From assembly GCA_020850455.1 (NCBI GenBank), contig JADZEQ010000005.1:32873-96872 (forward strand): a stretch of 64,000 nt of DNA, given 5' to 3'. The position numbers and the translations under genes were made by a program. Each line of letters begins with the position of its first letter. Position 1 is the stretch's first letter. This document shows, piece after piece, positions 1-8,117 of this stretch. Source of the stretch: Sphingomonadaceae bacterium (GTDB taxonomy: Bacteria; Pseudomonadota; Alphaproteobacteria; Sphingomonadales; Sphingomonadaceae). The notes beneath the pieces are model-generated. The model did no database searches. It was given only the letters and a program-made list of their open reading frames with translations, and was not told where the DNA came from.

Positions 1-1
1 G

Positions 2-181
2 CTGGCGGATGGGGGACGGGCGCTCGTTGTCGAAACGCTCGCTTATGGTAAGGCGTTTGAGGCGGATTTGACTGAGGATTTTACGCCGGGGGAGCTTGCC
101 GAAACCAAGCGGGTTTTGCGCCGAATCATCGAACTGTCGGGCAGCGATGTGCCGATTGTCTGGCGCGATATGGTCGGCTGA
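2..181 (+). CDS. C-terminal end of a possible MarR-type regulator (5' partial)
   Basis: An open frame enters from the left edge and stops with TGA at 179-181, giving the last 59 residues of a protein. It begins with a DGGRALVVETL stretch like the wing of a winged helix and continues into an amphipathic helix (PGELAETKRVLRRIIEL), a pattern common in MarR-family dimerisation ends. The DNA-binding helices lie outside the window, so the family call is tentative. The gene converges on fadD3, leaving 5 bases between the stops. A regulator beside a catabolic operon would be unremarkable, but nothing here shows that it controls the steroid genes. Confidence 0.4.
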   Translation: MADGGRALVVETLAYGKAFEADLTEDFTPGELAETKRVLRRIIELSGSDVPIVWRDMVG

Positions 182-186
182 ACGCT

Positions 187-1731
187 TTAGCGCAGTTCGG
201 TTTTGAGTATTTTGCCCGATGCGTTGCGCGGCAGGTCGGCAACAAAGCTGAACCGTTGCGGCACCTTATAATTGGCCATGTTGGCGCGCGCCCAATCGCG
301 CAATTCGTTGGCATCGACATGCGCGTCCGGGCGCAACACAATGTAGCCGTGACCAACCTCACCCATCCGTTCATCGGCCATGCCAACGACCGCAACCATC
401 GAAATGGCGGGGTGTTGGCTCAATAATTTTTCGACCTCCGCCGGATAGACATTAAAACCGCCCGAAATGTACATGTCCTTCATCCGGTCAGTAATGCGGA
501 CATAGCCTGCCGCATCCATCGTCCCGATATCGCCGGTGTGGAGCCAGCCATCAGCGTCTATGGCTTCGGCGGTGGCGGTTGGATCGTCTAGGTAGCCCAG
601 CATTACCCCCATGCCGCGCACCCAAATCTCCCCCGTTTCGCCACGCGGCGCTTCACTGCCATCCGCTGCTGCAATGCGTACTTCATTGCCCGGTATCGCC
701 GCGCCACAGGTTTCTGCAATGGTCTGCGCCGGGTCGCCTGGGCGGCAGGATGTTATATTGACGCATTCGGTCATGCCATAAGCGGTGATAATATCCGTCA
801 TCCCCAATTCATTGCGGATACGTTCGATGAGTATCGGCGGCACGGTTGCCGCGCCGGTCGTGCCCCCGCGTAGCGAGCTTGTGTCGAAATCGCGGCTCGC
901 CTTGGCATCGAGCAGCATCTGGAAAATTGTTGGCGGCCCGGGCAAAAAGCCGATCCGCTCCCGCTCAATGAGGGTGATTGCCTCTGCCACATCAAATTGC
1001 GGCATTGGCACCATGACCGCGCCGGACAAGAGGCAGGCGACCCAGCCCACTTTCATTCCAAAGCTGTGGAAAAAAGGGTTGGCGATCAGATAGCGTTCGC
1101 CGGCATGGAGGCCCGTATTGCCGATCCACACCATGCATTGCGGCAGGACACAGGCATAGGACATGAGGACACCCTTGGGGCTACCGGTGGTGCCGCTGGT
1201 GAACAATATATCGGAAATATCGTCGGCGTTGAGGAGCGATAGCGATGCATCGACGCGCGGGTCATCCGCCCCCGAACCGCCTACCGTAACGCGCGGCAGA
1301 TCGACATCAAGCAGCAATATCTCCTGTAAATCGGGCAGCGATTCATCGCGTATCATCGCGCGATAGTCATTGCCCAGAAATTCGCCGACGGTGAATAAAA
1401 TGCTGGCGCTCGTTCGGCGCAATATGTCGCCCGCTTCGCGCCCTTTCAGCCTTGTATTGAGCGGCACCACCGCTGCCCCGCAGCATTGCGCTGCAATTGC
1501 CGCAACCACCCAATGGCGACTGTTGGGCGCCCAAATGGCGATACGATCACCCCTGTCCACCCCGCGTGCAAGCAGTGCCGACGCCAGTGCACGTGCCTCT
1601 GCCCACAGGTAGGCAAAGCTCCAGACATGTTCGCCCTCTATCAAGGCGATGGCATCACCCCAGCGCATGGCGGCAGCAGCTGCAGCATGTGGAATTGTGG
1701 GGGGGAGGGCGGTAGCGTCGATGCTCTGCAT
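187..1731 (-). CDS. fadD3: HIP-CoA ligase FadD3 (AMP-forming acyl-CoA synthetase)
   Basis: A 514-residue adenylate-forming enzyme. The ATP-binding loop TSGTTGSPKG is at residues 178-187. A YGMTE motif, GWLHTGDIG and a C-terminal NASGKILK catalytic lysine follow in the usual order. The residues around FHSFGMK, LPGPPTI and GGFNVYPAEVE match what I recall of Mycobacterium FadD3, which attaches CoA to the steroid C/D-ring fragment HIP (a 7a-methyl-hexahydroindanedione propanoate). It is the last gene of the leftward operon, 9 bases after the isomerase stop, and lacks an obvious ribosome binding site. Presence of ipdF, fadE30 and ipdAB in the same operon supports HIP as substrate. Other acyl-CoA ligases of similar length cannot be strictly excluded. 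Confidence 0.85.
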   Translation of the reverse strand: MQSIDATALPPTIPHAAAAAAMRWGDAIALIEGEHVWSFAYLWAEARALASALLARGVDRGDRIAIWAPNSRHWVVAAIAAQCCGAAVVPLNTRLKGREAGDILRRTSASILFTVGEFLGNDYRAMIRDESLPDLQEILLLDVDLPRVTVGGSGADDPRVDASLSLLNADDISDILFTSGTTGSPKGVLMSYACVLPQCMVWIGNTGLHAGERYLIANPFFHSFGMKVGWVACLLSGAVMVPMPQFDVAEAITLIERERIGFLPGPPTIFQMLLDAKASRDFDTSSLRGGTTGAATVPPILIERIRNELGMTDIITAYGMTECVNITSCRPGDPAQTIAETCGAAIPGNEVRIAAADGSEAPRGETGEIWVRGMGVMLGYLDDPTATAEAIDADGWLHTGDIGTMDAAGYVRITDRMKDMYISGGFNVYPAEVEKLLSQHPAISMVAVVGMADERMGEVGHGYIVLRPDAHVDANELRDWARANMANYKVPQRFSFVADLPRNASGKILKTELR

Positions 1732-1740
1732 GGGCGCGGC

Positions 1741-2115
1741 TCAGTCGCTCAACATATTTTCCGGCCCCCAAAAGGCGCGCATTTCGGTGATTTTTCCAGC
1801 GGCGTTCAGGCGGAAGAGGTCGATCACCTCTATCCGCTGCGCCTTGCCCTGCCATTCCAACTTAACTGCAAAGGGAAAGGCGACATATTCGCCAGCGACG
1901 CGGATGGGGCCCAAGGGGGCAAGTTTGGCCCCGGTCGCCATCGACATGGTATAAAAGGCGCGGATGGCGGCTATGCCTTGCTTAATCTCTATCCCCACCG
2001 GGTCTTCGACTGTTGCATCATCTGCATAAAGCGCGACAATTGCATCCACATCGCCTGCTGCAAAGCCTGCAATATAGCCATCGACGGCAGCTTTGGCGGC
2101 GGCATAGCTGGTCAT
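1741..2115 (-). CDS. ksi: Delta5-3-ketosteroid isomerase (KSI)
   Basis: A 124-residue NTF2-fold protein, the length of classical bacterial KSI. The three residues needed for catalysis in the Comamonas testosteroni enzyme, Tyr14, Asp38 and Asp99, occur here at exactly the same numbers (VDGYIAG, TVEDPVG, EVIDLFR). ADDATVEDPVG is nearly identical to the Comamonas sequence as I remember it. The enzyme moves the C5-C6 double bond of 3-keto-delta5 steroids into conjugation at C4, an early ring A/B step. It overlaps the upstream MaoC-like gene by ATGA. The other SnoaL-like proteins of the cluster (6493-6954 and 22822-23295) do not show this triad, so this is the only clear isomerase. Confidence 0.93.
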   Translation of the reverse strand: MTSYAAAKAAVDGYIAGFAAGDVDAIVALYADDATVEDPVGIEIKQGIAAIRAFYTMSMATGAKLAPLGPIRVAGEYVAFPFAVKLEWQGKAQRIEVIDLFRLNAAGKITEMRAFWGPENMLSD

Positions 2116-2588
2116 GCGGCACTTCCTTCATAATAGCGGCTGATCGTATCGACGATGCAGGCGGGCTTTTCTGCTCCCTCAATCTCCACCGTGATGCGCA
2201 CCACCGACTGGATTGCGCCTTTTATTTCTTCCACCGCGACGATTTCGCCCGCCCCCCGGATGCGACTGCCGACCAGAACCGGTGACAGAAAACGCAGCCG
2301 ATCCGCGCCGACATTCACCGCATGGGTAAAGCCCTGCACATCGATAAGCTGGGGCAGGAAATGGTTGACGAGGCTCATGGTCAAATATCCATGCGCGATG
2401 GTGCCGCCGAACGGGCCGGCCTTGGCACGTTCGACATCCACATGGATCCATTGGTGGTCGAGCGTCACGTCGGCAAAGCCATCCACCCGGGCCTGATCGA
2501 TGATGATCCATTCGCTAGGGCCGAGCAGGGTGCCAACACTGCCTAGCAGTGCGCTCGGCCGGGCAAAAATTTTGGGCCCGGCTGTCAT
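2112..2588 (-). CDS. MaoC-like (R)-enoyl-CoA hydratase
   Basis: A 158-residue protein with a MaoC/hot-dog pattern: DHQWIHVDVERAKAGPFGGTIAHGYLTMSL contains the conserved D-x4-H and the GxxIAHGY motif of R-specific hydratases. The chosen ATG at 2588 overlaps the ipdF stop as ATGA; a longer frame upstream would run through ipdF and is rejected. It probably hydrates an enoyl-CoA during beta-oxidation of a steroid-derived chain or ring fragment. The exact substrate cannot be read from the sequence. It lies between ipdF and ksi, all translationally coupled. Confidence 0.75.
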   Translation of the reverse strand: MTAGPKIFARPSALLGSVGTLLGPSEWIIIDQARVDGFADVTLDHQWIHVDVERAKAGPFGGTIAHGYLTMSLVNHFLPQLIDVQGFTHAVNVGADRLRFLSPVLVGSRIRGAGEIVAVEEIKGAIQSVVRITVEIEGAEKPACIVDTISRYYEGSAA

Positions 2589-3361
2589 GCCCTTTGGCTC
2601 GACACCGACAATGTTTCCCCTGTCATGTACGACGACAGGTCGCTTGCCAAAAACAGCATAACATTCGCCACTTCCCATACTTCAGCCGGGCGACCAAAGG
2701 CTTCGGCGGCGGATAATTGGTGGAGCAGCTCATCGCTCGTTACCTTGGCGAGAAAGGGATGCATGGCGATGGACGGGGCCACCGCATTTATCCGCACGCC
2801 AAACTCGGCCGCCTCAAGCGCTACGCAGCGGGTGAAGGCCATGACACCTGCCTTGGCGGCTGCATAATGCGCCTGCCCCTTTTGCGCCCGCCAACCGAGA
2901 ACGGAGGCATTGTTGACCATCGCACCCGACCCGCGTTCCTGCATGTGCGGTAAAAATGCGCGCGTCATGCGAAAGACGCTGGTCAGTGTCACATCCAGCA
3001 CGCGATGCCATTGTTCATCGCGCATATCGACGACGGGAACTTCACCGCCGAGCCCGGCATTGTTGATAAGCACATCGACGTGGCCGAGCGATGCGATGGC
3101 CGCAGTGAACAGTGCATCAACCTGCGTCTGATCGGTCACGTCGCATAAATGGGTCACGGGGCGGGCGCCGGTTGCCTCTGCAATGCGATCCGCCGCTTCG
3201 CCCAGGCGGCGTTCGTGAAAGTCGCTGATGAGGAGGTGTGCGCCCTCCTCCGCCGCGCGCTTGGCGGCGGCAAAGCCGATGCCGGTACCTGCAGCGGCGG
3301 TGATAACGATTTTCTTGCCGGTTAATAGCCCGCGCGGGGCCGGATATTCGGGCATTCTCAT
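2585..3361 (-). CDS. ipdF: IpdF, short-chain dehydrogenase of steroid C/D-ring degradation
   Basis: A 258-residue classical SDR with cofactor motif TAAAGTGIG (21-29), NNAG (100-103), Ser153 and the catalytic pair Tyr166/Lys170. The motifs AAAGTGIG, ISDFHERRLGE, NNASVLGWRAQ and AHYAAAKAGVMA closely match remembered M. tuberculosis IpdF (Rv3559c), including the unusual AAAGTGIG in place of TGxxxGIG. IpdF oxidises the 5-hydroxyl of the indene-carboxyl-CoA intermediate, giving HIEC-CoA, the substrate of the ring-opening enzyme EchA20. The ATG at 3361 overlaps the fadE30 stop as ATGA. It is next to fadE30 here, as I recall it being in mycobacteria. Confidence 0.9.
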   Translation of the reverse strand: MRMPEYPAPRGLLTGKKIVITAAAGTGIGFAAAKRAAEEGAHLLISDFHERRLGEAADRIAEATGARPVTHLCDVTDQTQVDALFTAAIASLGHVDVLINNAGLGGEVPVVDMRDEQWHRVLDVTLTSVFRMTRAFLPHMQERGSGAMVNNASVLGWRAQKGQAHYAAAKAGVMAFTRCVALEAAEFGVRINAVAPSIAMHPFLAKVTSDELLHQLSAAEAFGRPAEVWEVANVMLFLASDLSSYMTGETLSVSSQRA

Positions 3362-4536
3362 GCATCCCCCCGTGGCTCGCGCGGCAGGCCAAGCCCGCGT
3401 TCGGCGATCAAGTTGCGCTGTATCTGGTTGGTTCCGCCATAAATGGTGTCGGCCCGCGAATAGAGGAACAAATTGGGTAACGTTCCCCAGCGATATGTAT
3501 CACCGCCGGTAATCTCCCCCGCCTGACCGAGCACGTCCATCGCCAGTTCGCCTAAATTGCGCCGCCAGCTCGCCCATTGGATTTTATAGGTGAGCGCAGC
3601 ACCATCTATCCGGCTATGATCGCGGTTGGACAGCATGCGCAGCGCGCCATAGCGCATCAGTCGCAGCCCGATTTCCGCTTTGGCGATACGTTGGCGGATC
3701 AGCGGGTCGGCGGCACTGCCGTTGCGCTTGGCCGCCAATATGATTTCATCAAGCTCGTTGCGGAAAGCCATCTGCTGGCCCAGCGTCGATACACCGCGTT
3801 CAAAGGCCAGAAGCCCCATGGCGATCTTCCAGCCATCGCCCGGCGCCCCGATAATCGAATCTTCGGCGCAGCGCGCATCGGTGAAGAAAGTCTCATTAAA
3901 CTCGGCATCGCCGTTGATCTGCTGGATCGGGCGAATTTCAATCCCCGGCTGCGCCATGTCCATCATCAGGAACGACAGGCCCTTTGGCCCCTTGGACCCT
4001 TCTTCGGTGCGGGTGACGACGAAAATCCAGTCCGAGATATGCGCAAGGCTGGTCCAAATTTTCTGACCGTTGACCACCCATTCGCCATTTTCGAGCCGCC
4101 CCTTGGTGCGCACGCTCGCCAAGTCGCTGCCCGCACTCGGTTCAGAAAAGCCCTGACAGAATATGGTTTCACCTTTGGCGATACCGGGCAGGAAACGAGC
4201 CTTTTGTTCCTCTGTGCCAAAGGTCAGGATGGTTGGTCCAGCCAGCTCAATGCCGATGTGATTTACCCGGCCCGGAACCCCGGCCCGCGCATATTCTTCG
4301 GCAAAAATTACTTGCTGTGCGATTGTAGCATCGCGCCCGCCCCACGCCTTGGGCCAACCGATACAGCCCCAGCCATGTGCACCCAGATGCTGTTCCCATT
4401 CTTTACGGCGCTCTGCCTTTTCGGTGAGGGTGGTGATGCCCCTAATATCCTTAAAGGGGCCGCTCATCTGTGCATTCAGCCAATCGGCTGCCTCGGTGCG
4501 GAACGCCTCTTCGGCTGGGGAAAATCCCAGTTTCAT
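3358..4536 (-). CDS. fadE30: Acyl-CoA dehydrogenase FadE30
   Basis: A 392-residue acyl-CoA dehydrogenase, full length for the family. Matching landmarks with remembered Mycobacterium FadE30 include GCIGWPKAWGG, FSEPSAGSDLASV, NGQKIWTSLAHIS, NETFFTDAR, AFERGVSTLGQQ and IYGGTNQIQRNLIAERGLGLPRE. FadE30 desaturates the propionyl side chain of the HIP-CoA derivative, the first beta-oxidation step after FadD3. The Glu of the usual YEGT motif is Gly here, a substitution I recall in this subgroup. The start at 4536 gives an ATGA overlap with the upstream dehydrogenase and begins MKLGFSPAEEAF; an upstream in-frame start would lie inside that gene. Confidence 0.88.
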   Translation of the reverse strand: MKLGFSPAEEAFRTEAADWLNAQMSGPFKDIRGITTLTEKAERRKEWEQHLGAHGWGCIGWPKAWGGRDATIAQQVIFAEEYARAGVPGRVNHIGIELAGPTILTFGTEEQKARFLPGIAKGETIFCQGFSEPSAGSDLASVRTKGRLENGEWVVNGQKIWTSLAHISDWIFVVTRTEEGSKGPKGLSFLMMDMAQPGIEIRPIQQINGDAEFNETFFTDARCAEDSIIGAPGDGWKIAMGLLAFERGVSTLGQQMAFRNELDEIILAAKRNGSAADPLIRQRIAKAEIGLRLMRYGALRMLSNRDHSRIDGAALTYKIQWASWRRNLGELAMDVLGQAGEITGGDTYRWGTLPNLFLYSRADTIYGGTNQIQRNLIAERGLGLPREPRGDA

Positions 4537-5588
4537 GCTGCATCCCCCAATATAATTTTGGCAATTTCCTCGCGATGCCAATTGCCCGGCGCGCGCAATG
4601 TCTGGATGGAACGCGCGCGTTTGAAATATAGGTGCGCGTCATGCTCCCATGTAAAGCCGATGCCGCCGTGCAGTTGGATCATGTCGCCCGCACATTTGAA
4701 AAAAGCATCGGCACAAAAGCTTTTTGCAGCGTGGAGTGCCAAGGGCGCTTCGTCTGATCCTTCGTCGACCGTACAGGCTGCCCAATAGACGGCGCTGCGC
4801 GCCTGTTCGATTTCGACCATCATATCGGCAAGCCGATGCTTATAGGCCTGAAAGGAACCGATCGGCCGCCCGAACTGGACGCGTTCCTGGGCATAAGCGA
4901 CCGTTCGGTCGAGGCATGCTTGCGCGCCGCCCAACGCCTCTGCGGCGAGGCAGATCCAGCCGCCCGCGTGCATGGCTTGCACCGCGCCCAAATGGTCGGC
5001 GATCGGTTCGCCCAATACCTTGTCCATGTGCAGGCTGGCGAGGGGGCGTGTCTGATCCATCGTCACCGGCGTTTCGATCTTAAGCCCGGCGGCATCGCGT
5101 TCGATGAGCCAGCTGCCGCCGGTTGCCGAAACAATGAAGACATCGGCGATATTGCCGTGCGGCGTGAAGTCGAAACTGCCCGACAGATAATTGCCCTGCC
5201 GTTCGACATGCCATTTGCCCGCATTGGCTGCGATTGCCTCACCCGATAAAATCCGCGGCAGCCATTTTTCGCGCTGTGCATCGGTACCGCCCACGGCGAT
5301 GCCACGCGCGGCGGTGGCCAAACCAAGCAGGGGGAAGGCGGCGACCTGCGCGCCCGCCGCCTCTGCGATGCAGGCAAACTCCACCATGCCAAGCCCCGCA
5401 CCGCCAAATTCTTCAGCTATGCCGATCCCCGCAAAACCCAAATCCTGACAAAACCCACGCCATAATTCGCGGTCAATGCCATTGGCGGCCATTGCACGGC
5501 GCGTACGTTCGCTCGTCGCATTTTCGGCAAAAAATGCGCGCGCCGTTTCGGCGATCATCATCTGTTCGTCGGTGAAGGCAAAATCCAT
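4533..5588 (-). CDS. Acyl-CoA dehydrogenase, small-subunit type, partner of FadE30
   Basis: A 351-residue acyl-CoA dehydrogenase starting MDFAFTDEQMM at 5588, where the start overlaps the SDR stop (TAATG). It has the N-terminal helical domain, a shortened middle domain and a clear C-terminal domain (YAQERVQFGRPIGSFQAYKHRLADM, MIQLHGGIGFTWEHDAHLYFKRA). Short dehydrogenases of this kind in steroid clusters often form alpha2-beta2 complexes with a longer neighbour, as FadE28-FadE29 do in mycobacteria. Its overlap with fadE30 suggests that the two make one enzyme. That pairing is inference; it could also act separately in later beta-oxidation. Confidence 0.75.
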   Translation of the reverse strand: MDFAFTDEQMMIAETARAFFAENATSERTRRAMAANGIDRELWRGFCQDLGFAGIGIAEEFGGAGLGMVEFACIAEAAGAQVAAFPLLGLATAARGIAVGGTDAQREKWLPRILSGEAIAANAGKWHVERQGNYLSGSFDFTPHGNIADVFIVSATGGSWLIERDAAGLKIETPVTMDQTRPLASLHMDKVLGEPIADHLGAVQAMHAGGWICLAAEALGGAQACLDRTVAYAQERVQFGRPIGSFQAYKHRLADMMVEIEQARSAVYWAACTVDEGSDEAPLALHAAKSFCADAFFKCAGDMIQLHGGIGFTWEHDAHLYFKRARSIQTLRAPGNWHREEIAKIILGDAA

Positions 5589-6496
5589 TATGCCGTCCCC
5601 CAAACCTTGCGCGGCGCGACCCGCTCCGCGAGCAATATATCGACGACACTGCCCAACTCTGCGGCGTCCCAGCGTGCGCCTTTGTCGCGCGCGGGGCCTT
5701 CACGCCAACCATCTTCCAGCATGATTTTGCCGCCTTCCAGTTCAAACACGCAGCCGGTGACATGCGCGCTTTGCGCGCTACCCAGCCACACAACGGCAGG
5801 TGCGATATTGGCGGGATCCATCACGTCAAAACTTTGTCCTTCGGTTGCCATCTTGTCGGCAAATGCCTGTTCGGTCATCCGCGTTCGCGCCGCTGGAGCG
5901 AGCGCGTTGGCGGTAATGCCATAACGGCCAAGTTCTGCCGCCTGCACCAAAGTCAGTGCGGCAATCCCGCCCTTTGCCGTCGCATAGGCGGCCTGCGCAA
6001 TGCTGCCCTGCAACCCCGCGCCGCTCGTCGTATTGATGATCCGCGCGTCGGGCGCGCGTCCTTCCTTTTGCTTGGCGCGCCAATAATCGACTGCGTGGCG
6101 CGACAGGCAGAAATGGCCGCGCAGATGGACATGCATTGTTGCATCCCATTCGTCAGGCGTTGCCGACACAAACATGCGATCGCGAACGATGCCGGCATTG
6201 TTGACGACAATATGCAGGTCGCCAAAGGCAGCGATTGCCGCATCGACGATGCGTTTTGCGCCATCCCAATCGGTTATGTCTTCATAATTGGCGATGGCCT
6301 TGCCCCCAGCGGCGATAATCTCTGCCACAACGGCATCGGCAGCACTGGTGTCGCGCCCTTCGCCGGCCAGCGATGCCCCGATGTCATTGACCACTACATT
6401 CCCCCCGGCGGCGCCAAAAGCCAATGCATAGGCGCGCCCCAACCCCCTTGCCGCGCCGGTAATGATGACGGTGCGATTGTCGCAAATCCTTGTCAT
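5588..6496 (-). CDS. SDR of the 17-beta-HSD4/MFE-2 type, probable 3-hydroxyacyl-CoA dehydrogenase
   Basis: A 302-residue SDR with GAARGLG (14-20), VVNNAGIVRDR, and Tyr171/Lys175 (AAYATAKGG). The VVVNDIG segment followed by an insert ending in AIANYEDITD, and HVHLRGHF, are typical of the hydroxyacyl-CoA dehydrogenase domain of peroxisomal multifunctional enzyme 2 and of mycobacterial Rv3548c/Hsd4A-like proteins. It probably oxidises a 3-hydroxyacyl-CoA formed by a hydratase of this operon. It overlaps both neighbours by a few bases. The specific steroid intermediate is not known from sequence. Confidence 0.75.
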   Translation of the reverse strand: MTRICDNRTVIITGAARGLGRAYALAFGAAGGNVVVNDIGASLAGEGRDTSAADAVVAEIIAAGGKAIANYEDITDWDGAKRIVDAAIAAFGDLHIVVNNAGIVRDRMFVSATPDEWDATMHVHLRGHFCLSRHAVDYWRAKQKEGRAPDARIINTTSGAGLQGSIAQAAYATAKGGIAALTLVQAAELGRYGITANALAPAARTRMTEQAFADKMATEGQSFDVMDPANIAPAVVWLGSAQSAHVTGCVFELEGGKIMLEDGWREGPARDKGARWDAAELGSVVDILLAERVAPRKVWGTA

Positions 6497-6954
6497 GTTT
6501 CAATTTCCTTGACCGGGCGCAGCATATGTTCGCTGCCATCCCCCATTAAATCTATCCCAACAAAGCGCCGATCCGTGAAATGCCACGCCCCATTTTCCAG
6601 CGCGAACTGATCCTGATAACGTCCGCTTGCCACCGTCTGCAGCGCAAAACCGGGTGCGGCTTGGACGACTGTCCAAACCGAACGGCAGTCTGCGTGTCGC
6701 CTATCGGCAGCGACCTCAATAATCGGGTTGCTGATGATATGGCGGGTGCGCGGCGAGCCATCGTGCAGCTTTATCCAGCCCCGCCACATCGCCGTCATCT
6801 GCTTAGGGTCCGTAATCGTGACGTCGCCCAAATGGAGCCGGCCGCGCGCAAATAGCGCTGCCGCACCATCAAAATCGCCAGCATCAATCGCCTCTGCATA
6901 AAGATACAGCAGATTGGGGATCGCGATGGCAGGGTTGGGCGTGTCGGTCGTCAT
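6493..6954 (-). CDS. SnoaL-like (NTF2-fold) protein, function unknown
   Basis: A 153-residue protein with the SnoaL_4-type pattern: N-terminal LLYLYAEAIDAGDFDGAAALFA, then TRHIISNPIIEV and a C-terminal strand GAWHFTDRRFVGIDLMGD. Members of this fold include isomerases, dehydratases and non-catalytic proteins. The KSI triad seen in the 1741-2115 gene is not evident. It overlaps the following SDR by ATGA and starts 5 bases after the thiolase stop, so it is made with the ring-degradation enzymes. A hydratase or isomerase role is possible but unproven. Confidence 0.6.
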   Translation of the reverse strand: MTTDTPNPAIAIPNLLYLYAEAIDAGDFDGAAALFARGRLHLGDVTITDPKQMTAMWRGWIKLHDGSPRTRHIISNPIIEVAADRRHADCRSVWTVVQAAPGFALQTVASGRYQDQFALENGAWHFTDRRFVGIDLMGDGSEHMLRPVKEIET

Positions 6955-6959
6955 GGCGG

Positions 6960-8111
6960 TTACAGGCGCTCAATAATCGTCACATTGGCCTGCCCGCCAC
7001 CTTCGCACATGGTCTGCAGGCCATAACGACCGCCGGTACGTTCGAGCGTGTGGAGCATGGTGGTCATTAACCGCGCGCCGGTAGCACCGAGCGGATGGCC
7101 AAGTGCAATGGCCCCGCCTGCGACATTCACCTTGTCATGCGGTATGCCGAGTTCGCGCATCCATGCCATCGGCACGCTGGCAAAGGCTTCATTACATTCG
7201 AAAATGTCGATATCCTCGATGCGCATCCCCGCCTTTTGCAACGCATATTGCGTGGCGGGGATGGGTGCCGTCAGCATCCACACCGGATCATCGGCACGCA
7301 CCGAAATATGGTGTACGCGCGCGCGCGGCTGCAACCCATGGTCGCGCACTGCTTGTTCGCTGGCGATAAGTAATGCCGCCGCCCCATCGCAATTCTGGCT
7401 GGCAACACCGGCGGTAATCCGTCCACCATCTTGCACGGGCTTTAGCGCCGCCAATCCCTCGAGCGTGGTTGTCGCACGAATGGTTTCGTCGCGCGACAAG
7501 TCGCCTAAAGACACCACCTCTTTCTCGAACCAGCCATTTTGCCATGCCGCCTCGGCGCGTTGGTGACTGGCGAACGCAAATGCCTCCATCGCTTCGCGAG
7601 AGATGCCCCATTTCTCGGCAATCATTTCAGCAGAATTAATCTGGTTGAGTTGGCCTGCACCATAGCGGGCAACCCAGCCTGCCGCGCCGGTAAAGGGATC
7701 ATCAAAGCCATAGGGCTGACCCGCATACATGGCGGCAGAAATGGGGATGGCGTTCATTGCCTGACTGCCGCCCGCTACCACCAGATGCTGCGTCCCCGAC
7801 ATCACCGCCTGCGCCGCGAAATGCACCGCTTGCTGGCTGGAACCACACTGTCGGTCAATGGTCGTGCCGGGGACATGCTGGGGCAAACCGGCGACCAGCC
7901 ATACGGTACGGCCGATATCGCCCGCCTGCGGACCGATGGTGTCGCAACAACCCCAGATGACGTCGTCGACCGCGCCCGCATCGATGCCGGTACGTTCGAT
8001 CAGCGCCTTTATGGGGGCCGCGCCCAGATCAGCCGGGTGCATCGCGGCAAGGCTGCCCTTTTTGCGCCCTATGGGGGTGCGGACCGCATCGATTATATAG
8101 GCTTGATTCAT
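6960..8111 (-). CDS. fadA6: Acetyl-CoA acetyltransferase FadA6 (thiolase)
   Basis: A 383-residue thiolase of usual length. The nucleophile Cys89 is in DRQCGSSQQA, His339 in ALGHPLGATGAR and the second catalytic Cys369 in MCEGGGQAN. The GCCDTIGPQAGDIGR and FECNEAFA segments fit the FadA5/FadA6 branch. In mycobacteria FadA6 (Rv3556c) lies in the ring C/D gene set and cleaves ketoacyl-CoAs formed after ring opening. Here it sits between the fadE31/32-like pair and the SnoaL gene. As the only thiolase in the cluster, it may serve more than one thiolysis step; that is inference. Confidence 0.85.
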   Translation of the reverse strand: MNQAYIIDAVRTPIGRKKGSLAAMHPADLGAAPIKALIERTGIDAGAVDDVIWGCCDTIGPQAGDIGRTVWLVAGLPQHVPGTTIDRQCGSSQQAVHFAAQAVMSGTQHLVVAGGSQAMNAIPISAAMYAGQPYGFDDPFTGAAGWVARYGAGQLNQINSAEMIAEKWGISREAMEAFAFASHQRAEAAWQNGWFEKEVVSLGDLSRDETIRATTTLEGLAALKPVQDGGRITAGVASQNCDGAAALLIASEQAVRDHGLQPRARVHHISVRADDPVWMLTAPIPATQYALQKAGMRIEDIDIFECNEAFASVPMAWMRELGIPHDKVNVAGGAIALGHPLGATGARLMTTMLHTLERTGGRYGLQTMCEGGGQANVTIIERL

Positions 8112-8117
8112 AAATCC

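Noticed and set aside
3577..4788. 403-residue open frame on the plus strand
   Set aside because: Antisense to fadE30, whose family motifs are certain; long antisense frames are common at this GC content and it shows no domain.
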